Source of the DNA: Streptococcus saliviloxodontae
GTDB lineage: Bacteria; Bacillota; Bacilli; Lactobacillales; Streptococcaceae
DNA length: 49,720 nt
Assembly: GCF_016908655.1 (NCBI RefSeq)
Contig: NZ_JAFBEI010000014.1
Coordinates: 1 to 49,720 of the forward strand
Direction of reading: 5' to 3'
The stretch's first letter is position 1; each line of letters begins with the position of its first letter. Below the pieces are notes generated by a model. The model searched no databases. It saw nothing but the letters and a program-made list of their open reading frames with translations, and was not told where the DNA came from. Shown here in pieces: positions 45,125 through 49,720 of this stretch. The position numbers and the translations under genes were made by a program.

Positions 45125-45163
45125 AATAAAATCCACCTAGTTTTTTGTCTAGATGGATTTTTA
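45125..45163. terminator. Bidirectional terminator between convergent genes
   Basis: ATCCACCTAG (45131-45140) and CTAGATGGAT (45149-45158) pair with one wobble, flanked by AAAA and TTTTT. It serves the DUF4097 gene and the convergent DUF1304 gene. Confidence 0.78.
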
Positions 45164-45165
45164 TG

Positions 45166-45519
45166 TTAAAACAAGAGACTAACTAGAGCTAAGATTGCTA
45201 AGCCACCTTGTGTCAAGATGATTTTCTTATCTGCTGTGAGGGCACCGTAAGCTGCTGCTAGGACAACATTGAGCAAGAAGATAGTAACAACCGTTACGTT
45301 TCCTGTAAAGATACCGTAAAGCATGAAAAGGGCAATCAAACCATTATAGATACCTTGATTTTTGAAAAGTTTATCCACCGAGTCACGCTCACGCTCTTCT
45401 TTAGACATATTGAAGACTCGTCCCGTGCTATCAGATTGGGTTGCAAATGTTTCGAGGTACATAATATAAAGATGTTCCAAAGCTACTAAAGTTGCTAAAA
45501 TAAGTGTAATAACTGACAT
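45166..45519 (-). CDS. DUF1304-family membrane protein
   Basis: The 117-residue product has four hydrophobic segments with LVALEHLYIMYLETFATQ and NQGIYNGLIALFMLYGIFTG, which match the DUF1304 family of small integral membrane proteins of unknown function. The ribosome site GGAAA is near the ATG. It is likely transcribed alone, about 90 bases downstream of the YhgE-type gene. Confidence 0.83.
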   Translation of the reverse strand: MSVITLILATLVALEHLYIMYLETFATQSDSTGRVFNMSKEERERDSVDKLFKNQGIYNGLIALFMLYGIFTGNVTVVTIFLLNVVLAAAYGALTADKKIILTQGGLAILALVSLLF

Positions 45520-45605
45520 AATATTTCCTTTTCCAATGATTTAACTGTACTAGTCTATCCTATCAGAAATAGCAAAGCAAGTAATTTGCTCTGCTATTTT
45601 CCACA

Positions 45606-48086
45606 TTAATCTTCTTCCTCTGGATGATAAATGAGTAAACCTAGAACCATAAATCCTACTAGAAAGAGGCCTAAAACAAAGACTTGATGAGTAATGTCCC
45701 CTCTCATCGAAATCGTTTGGCGAAGACCCGAAACAGCATAAGTCATCGGAAGATAAGGTTGAATGACCTGGAAGAATTTCGGACTAAGTTCGATAGGATA
45801 AGTTCCTGCACTTGATCCTAGTTGTAATAATAGCACAATCAAGGCAGCAAATGAGCCGAAACGACTATTCCATCCAATTAAGGCTGTTACTAGCGTCATC
45901 AATGTCCATGAAATCAATACTGTTAACCCTAGAGTAGCCATATGATAATTAGGATCGACACCAATCAAGCGAACAACAGTATATAAAATCAACGCTCCTA
46001 GAGTAGCAATCAGGCCATTGACCATTAACTTACTCTTTGCCCAATCCCAACGGCTAGCAAATGATTTACCATCAAGAGATTTCGCAAAAATGACATTTGC
46101 TGATAAAGCTGCAACCATCATCGCTACGGACATCATATAAGGCGCTAATCCGACACCATTTGTCTTCACTTTATCTCTATCCTTCTTCTTGAGGCTAACT
46201 GGGCTAACGACAGCTTTAGCATTTTTATCAGTCACAGAGACTAAGGTTAGCTGGTCACTTGCTGTGGCCAATGAGTCTGACAAACTAGTCACCCCTGCTG
46301 ATAGGGTGCTTAAACCACTTGTCAAAGTATCAGATCCAGATGATAATTGACCTGCTCCATTAGCTAACTGAGCTGCTCCAGTTGTCAATTGACTGCTACC
46401 GCTCATCAATTTAGATGAGTTACTATCTAATTGTGAAGCACCTGTTTGTAATTGAGCTACCCCACTAGTCAACTGATTATTATTAGCTGCTAATTTTTGA
46501 GCGCCTAAATTGATGGATGAGACTGCTCCAGTATAAGCTCTTACCCCTGATAATAACTGATCTGCTCCACTCGATAAAGCTGTTTGAAGTTGAGAAACTC
46601 CCGAAGTAAGCTGACTACTTCCTGGTACAATTTGATTAGTCAAGGCTGTATTGACTTGGGATAAGCCGGTAGATAGGCTAGTCAAAGCAGATGACACTCC
46701 TGGTAATACAATAGAAGCGGATGCATCAATCTGGCTAACGGATGCTTGAAGATTGCTCATCTGTGCACCTGCAGTTTGAATAGCCTGTAAACCTGTTTGT
46801 AAGTTAGACATGACTGTTGACATAGATGCTAAATCTGACAAGAGAGTTTGAGCATAGGAAGCTACTGAAGAAGAACTACCACTCAAAGCACCTGTAATCT
46901 CCGCCTGCTGATCTGCAGTCATGCTCTGATAAGCAGCAGTAGATTGAACTGCCGAAAGGCTTGACGCCTTATCTGACTCTGCAGCTGACAAAATAGCCTG
47001 TGCTTGGCTAGACATATCTCCCAAGAGCGTTGAAATACTACTAGTATCAATAGATGAGACTGGCTGAGCTGTTTGAGATAAACTAGCATTGAGTTGGCTA
47101 ATAGCTGACTGTAATTGAGGCAAGCCTGAAATCAAGCTATTAATTTGATTGGTTTGCTCTGCAGAGAGCGTACTTGAACTAGCTAATTGTGATAAGCCAC
47201 TGTTTAACTTATCCGCACCATCAACCAAGCTTTGAACCTGAGTTGATTTTTCCTTCAATTGTGCGACAGCTTGAACTAGCGACTCTGATTTCGAATCCAA
47301 TTGACCAGCACCACTTGCCAAAGTGGAAACGCCGCTAGTGTAAGTAGATAGACCTGTTGACAGAGTTGATAAACCAGATGAAACCTGCGACACGCCTCCT
47401 GTATAGGTAGCCAAACCAGATTCTAAAGTTCCTGCACCATCTGTCAATGTATTTGTTGAAGTTGCTAATTTAGACAAGCCAGTTGATAAAGTTTGTCCTC
47501 CCGCCTCAAGCTTATCTGCACCATCAACCAAGGCTTTTCCTCCAGATGAAGCTTGTTTCATACCGGATTGCAATTGTGAAAGACTAGCAAAAACAGATTT
47601 CGTATAAGTACCTGTCACTTGCTCTGAGATTTTTTTGGTTAGCGCTGTAGCTGCAGAATCACTCATCTTAGCAGCAACAAAACTACGTCCTTTTGATGTC
47701 TCATACTTTATCGTCATTTTCTCTGGATGGGTAGTTAGAAGGGTTGTTGATTTTTGTGATAAATCTTTAGGTAGGGTAATGACCATATAGTAACTACCCG
47801 ATTCCAACCCTTTCTTAGCTGTTTGAGCAGATACAATATGAAAGTCCATATCATCACTCTTAGAGAGTCGACGTGTCATATCTTTACCGATAGTCACTTG
47901 CTTCCCATTTAACTGTGCAACCTTGTCCTCATTGACAACCGCAACAGGTAAATGATTGAGATTTCCATAGGGATCCCACATTGATGTTAGAAAACTAAGA
48001 TTATATAGAGCAGGCAAACAAGAAACACCAATCATAGTTATCCAAACCATAGGTTTCCTTAATAATGATTTTAACTTAGAAAACAT
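45606..48086 (-). CDS. YhgE/Pip-family membrane protein
   Basis: The 826-residue product has an N-terminal membrane segment (MVWITMIGVSCLPALYNL), then the YhgE/Pip N-domain (NLPVAVVNEDK-type sequence with KDMTRRL). A long extracytoplasmic region of Ser/Thr/Gly-rich repeats (GADKLEAGGQTLSTGLSKL and many variants) probably forms a rod-like coiled coil. Five membrane segments close the C-terminus, related to ABC-2 permeases. Relatives include Lactococcus Pip (phage infection protein) and type VII-linked EsaA. The gene is divergent from a TetR regulator with matching operators. ATP-driving partners are not adjacent. Confidence 0.87.
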   Translation of the reverse strand: MFSKLKSLLRKPMVWITMIGVSCLPALYNLSFLTSMWDPYGNLNHLPVAVVNEDKVAQLNGKQVTIGKDMTRRLSKSDDMDFHIVSAQTAKKGLESGSYYMVITLPKDLSQKSTTLLTTHPEKMTIKYETSKGRSFVAAKMSDSAATALTKKISEQVTGTYTKSVFASLSQLQSGMKQASSGGKALVDGADKLEAGGQTLSTGLSKLATSTNTLTDGAGTLESGLATYTGGVSQVSSGLSTLSTGLSTYTSGVSTLASGAGQLDSKSESLVQAVAQLKEKSTQVQSLVDGADKLNSGLSQLASSSTLSAEQTNQINSLISGLPQLQSAISQLNASLSQTAQPVSSIDTSSISTLLGDMSSQAQAILSAAESDKASSLSAVQSTAAYQSMTADQQAEITGALSGSSSSVASYAQTLLSDLASMSTVMSNLQTGLQAIQTAGAQMSNLQASVSQIDASASIVLPGVSSALTSLSTGLSQVNTALTNQIVPGSSQLTSGVSQLQTALSSGADQLLSGVRAYTGAVSSINLGAQKLAANNNQLTSGVAQLQTGASQLDSNSSKLMSGSSQLTTGAAQLANGAGQLSSGSDTLTSGLSTLSAGVTSLSDSLATASDQLTLVSVTDKNAKAVVSPVSLKKKDRDKVKTNGVGLAPYMMSVAMMVAALSANVIFAKSLDGKSFASRWDWAKSKLMVNGLIATLGALILYTVVRLIGVDPNYHMATLGLTVLISWTLMTLVTALIGWNSRFGSFAALIVLLLQLGSSAGTYPIELSPKFFQVIQPYLPMTYAVSGLRQTISMRGDITHQVFVLGLFLVGFMVLGLLIYHPEEED

Positions 48087-48099
48087 CCGTTACTCCTTT

Positions 48100-48192
48100 T
48101 TAGACATACTGTCTAAGTTTTGATAAACTATATTATACAGAGCTATTGATAATAATCAAGCAAAATAACCATTTTTTAGACACAATGTCCAA
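48100..48192. promoter_or_regulatory. Two TTAGACA-N3-TGTC operators between the YhgE-type and TetR genes
   Basis: TTAGACA-TAC-TGTCTAA (48100-48116) is a perfect palindrome near the YhgE-type start. TTAGACA-CAA-TGTCCAA (48176-48192) is a near-copy near the TetR start. The same motif at both promoters is good evidence for control of both genes by this TetR. Confidence 0.83.
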
Positions 48193-48217
48193 AAATGTTC
48201 ATAAAGGAATTTTAACA

Positions 48218-48745
48218 ATGGATCATCGAAAAGAAAATACACGAAAAGCAATTTTAAAAGCCATGGTAACCTGTCTACAGACACAAACATTTAATGATAT
48301 TACTACCATCAACCTAGCTCGAACTGCTGGTATCAGTCGATCCAGCTTTTATACCCACTTCAAAGACAAGTACGAGATGATTGATTCGTATCAAAAAGAA
48401 CTCTTTCTAGTCATCGAAGATATCTTTAATCAGCACCACAATGATAAACAAGCAGCCCTAATTGATATCTTCTCCTTGTTTAAGCGAGAAGAGCTATTAT
48501 CTGCTCTCATCAGTAGCAATGGATCCCAAGAGCTCCAAGGATTCCTTCTCACAAAAGTCAGGAGATTTATCGATCGCAACACCTTTGAGCGATTTGGTCA
48601 TACCGATTTAAATCTTGTTGAGCATGACTATGCTAGCATCTACTTTTCACAAGCTGTCTTCGGCATTTTTCAAGCCTGGATTGCAAAAGGAAAGATTGAA
48701 ACACCAGAGGAAATGACCAAGCTCCTCCTAAAATTGTTACCTTAA
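48218..48745 (+). CDS. TetR/AcrR-family regulator, divergent from the YhgE-type gene
   Basis: The roughly 175-residue product begins MDHRKENTRKAILKAMVTCL. Its TetR helix-turn-helix is FNDITTINLARTAGISRSSFYTHFKDKYEMIDSY. AAAGGAA lies 9 bases before the ATG at 48218, while an upstream in-frame start runs through an operator and is unlikely. It probably represses the YhgE-type membrane gene and itself. Confidence 0.88.
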   Translation: MDHRKENTRKAILKAMVTCLQTQTFNDITTINLARTAGISRSSFYTHFKDKYEMIDSYQKELFLVIEDIFNQHHNDKQAALIDIFSLFKREELLSALISSNGSQELQGFLLTKVRRFIDRNTFERFGHTDLNLVEHDYASIYFSQAVFGIFQAWIAKGKIETPEEMTKLLLKLLP

Positions 48746-48760
48746 GCTCATCCAAAACAA

Positions 48761-48796
48761 AAAAGAACTTGAAATACATACATTCCAAGTTCTTTT
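48761..48796. terminator. Bidirectional terminator between TetR and rpsD
   Basis: AAAAGAACTTG (48761-48771) and CAAGTTCTTTT (48786-48796) are exact 11-base arms. It lies between the convergent TetR and rpsD genes. Confidence 0.82.
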
Positions 48797-48811
48797 TGAT
48801 TGTCTTTAAAA

Positions 48812-49423
48812 TTAAAGCATTTTGTTGTAGAATTCAACGACAAGTGCTTCGTTGATTTCTGGGTTGATTTCATCACGTTCTGGAAGACGAGTCAATGAAC
48901 CTTCAAGTTTTTCAGCATCGAATGATACGAATGCTGGGCGACCGATTGTTGCTTCAACTGCTTCAAGAATAGCTGGAACTTTAGCTGATTTTTCACGAAC
49001 AGAAATCACTTGACCAACTTCAACGCGGAATGATGGGATATCAACACGTTTACCGTCAACAAGGATGTGACCGTGGTTTACGAATTGACGTGCTTGACGA
49101 CGAGTAGTTGCAAGACCAAGGCGGTAAACAACGTTGTCAAGACGACGCTCAAGAAGAACCATAAAGTTGAAACCAAGTGTTCCACCTTTAACTTTAGTAG
49201 CTTGTACGAACAAGTTACGGAATTGTTTTTCACCCAAACCGTATGAGAAACGAAGTTTTTGTTTCTCAGCAAGTTGCAAACCGTATTCTGAAAGTTTTGA
49301 ACGGTTGTTTGGACCGTGTTGACCTGGTACGTAGTTACGACGTGCCAATTCTTTACCTGTGCCTGTAAGTGACAAACCAAGGCGACGTGATTGTTTCCAT
49401 GATGGACCTGTATAACGTGACAT
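48812..49423 (-). CDS. rpsD: 30S ribosomal protein S4
   Basis: S4 is a primary 16S rRNA-binding protein that nucleates small-subunit assembly. The 203-residue product begins [26 protein letters not shown] and has the S4 RNA-binding fold around [41 protein letters not shown]-terminal zinc cysteines are absent, so it is the C-minus form. AGAGGAGGG precedes the ATG. It is monocistronic, with a structured leader. Confidence 0.97.
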   Translation of the reverse strand: MSRYTGPSWKQSRRLGLSLTGTGKELARRNYVPGQHGPNNRSKLSEYGLQLAEKQKLRFSYGLGEKQFRNLFVQATKVKGGTLGFNFMVLLERRLDNVVYRLGLATTRRQARQFVNHGHILVDGKRVDIPSFRVEVGQVISVREKSAKVPAILEAVEATIGRPAFVSFDAEKLEGSLTRLPERDEINPEINEALVVEFYNKML

Positions 49424-49441
49424 TTATAATGCCCTCCTCTT

Positions 49442-49567
49442 AAAATAATAGTGAGGAAATAACGTCTTAAGAAACCCTGATTCGTGCAGGTGCCCTTCGC
49501 CTAAACAGCCAAGGTTACTTATTTCAAGACACCTGTTGACGAGCTTCATGTTTCTCTGCTATTATTT
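49442..49567 (-). ncRNA. Structured rpsD leader, candidate S4 autoregulatory RNA
   Basis: The minus-strand leader has nested pairing: AAATAATAG with CTATTATTT (49567-49559 and 49451-49443), GAAAC with GTTTC (49554-49550 and about 49475-49471), and CAGGTG with CACCTG (49535-49530 and 49492-49487). The structure ends about 20 bases before the start codon. Firmicute rpsD leaders that bind S4 are known; this one is proposed by position and structure, not by matching a defined model. Confidence 0.6.
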
Positions 49568-49579
49568 CACACAAATTTA

Positions 49580-49608
49580 ATTATAACACGAAAAAAAGGC
49601 TCTGTAAA
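49580..49608 (-). promoter_or_regulatory. rpsD promoter embedded in a terminator
   Basis: Minus-strand -35 TTTACA (49608-49603) and -10 TATAAT (49585-49580) are spaced by 17 bases. The hairpin AAAAAGGCT/AGCCTTTTT (49593-49616) of the flanking gene overlaps the promoter. The remaining bases to 49720 contain no gene that I can support. Confidence 0.75.
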
Positions 49609-49720
49609 GCCTTTTTACTTACTTCGCACGACAAACGCATGAGATACTCCATTTCATTTTCTGAACGACAGAACCTTTTTTGACCTAAAGTAGTCGGCTT
49701 AGATATTTGTCAAAGGATAA

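Noticed and set aside
46240..47580. Repetitive sequence within the YhgE-type gene as a DNA repeat or CRISPR-like array
   Set aside because: The repetition is at the protein level (Ser/Thr/Gly-rich heptads) with varied DNA and no constant spacer pattern.

Overview
The window is chromosomal DNA of a low-GC streptococcus. The salivarius group (S. salivarius, S. vestibularis, S. thermophilus) fits best. Reasons: an IS982-family transposase remnant, zinc-independent L32, L33 and S4 ribosomal proteins, the mutS-mutL-ruvA and argR/argS blocks, hisS and aspS nearby, and a secreted protein with glucan-binding repeats and a streptococcal export signal. The species call is inference, because no marker search could be run.

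Layout. 1-0.7 kb: IS and gene debris. 0.7-9.4 kb: housekeeping block, with ruvA, a membrane-linked XRE regulator, mutL, mutS, a YlbF-like gene and argR on the minus strand, and argS divergent. 9.5-17 kb: a surface and sugar module, with a glucan-binding-repeat protein, two exported esterases and a PTS IIBC permease. The PTS leader carries a cre site over the -35 box and a textbook LicT/BglG antiterminator target overlapping a terminator. 17-28.8 kb: three tandem YitT-family membrane proteins, aspS, a TMEM175-type channel, a MerR-like regulator, hisS, a second IIBC permease, a KimA-like potassium importer, and rpmF-rpmG.

28.8-41.4 kb is an AT-rich accessory region at the 3' end of rpmG, made of at least two segments. 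The first (28778-35148) is bounded by two near-identical 16-bp core-like sites with a shared 20-bp arm-like repeat just inside each. It holds a decayed tyrosine integrase, a RelB/YafQ toxin-antitoxin pair, and a bacteriocin-type locus: a 56-residue double-glycine peptide (too short for most gene callers), a two-gene ABC exporter and a C39-peptidase ABC transporter. The peptide's predicted core carries a Cys2His2 zinc-finger-like pattern. The second segment holds HigBA-like and MazEF-like pairs and a complete circular bacteriocin locus. That locus has a 76-residue precursor very like circularin A, a large membrane protein, a SpoIIM/DUF95-type protein, an ATPase and a 54-residue cationic immunity-type peptide. 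A divergent TetR regulator is separated from it by a region with two perfect inverted repeats.

41.5-49.7 kb returns to the chromosomal backbone: a membrane acyltransferase with MarR, a PadR-DUF1700-DUF4097 envelope operon, DUF1304, a YhgE/Pip-type export protein with a divergent TetR, and rpsD with a folded autoregulatory-type leader.

How it fits together: the accessory region looks like a stack of decayed mobile elements held by several toxin-antitoxin pairs and carrying two unrelated antimicrobial peptide systems. I consider these two systems, and their regulatory DNA, the most promising undescribed content. No tRNA, rRNA or CRISPR array was seen.
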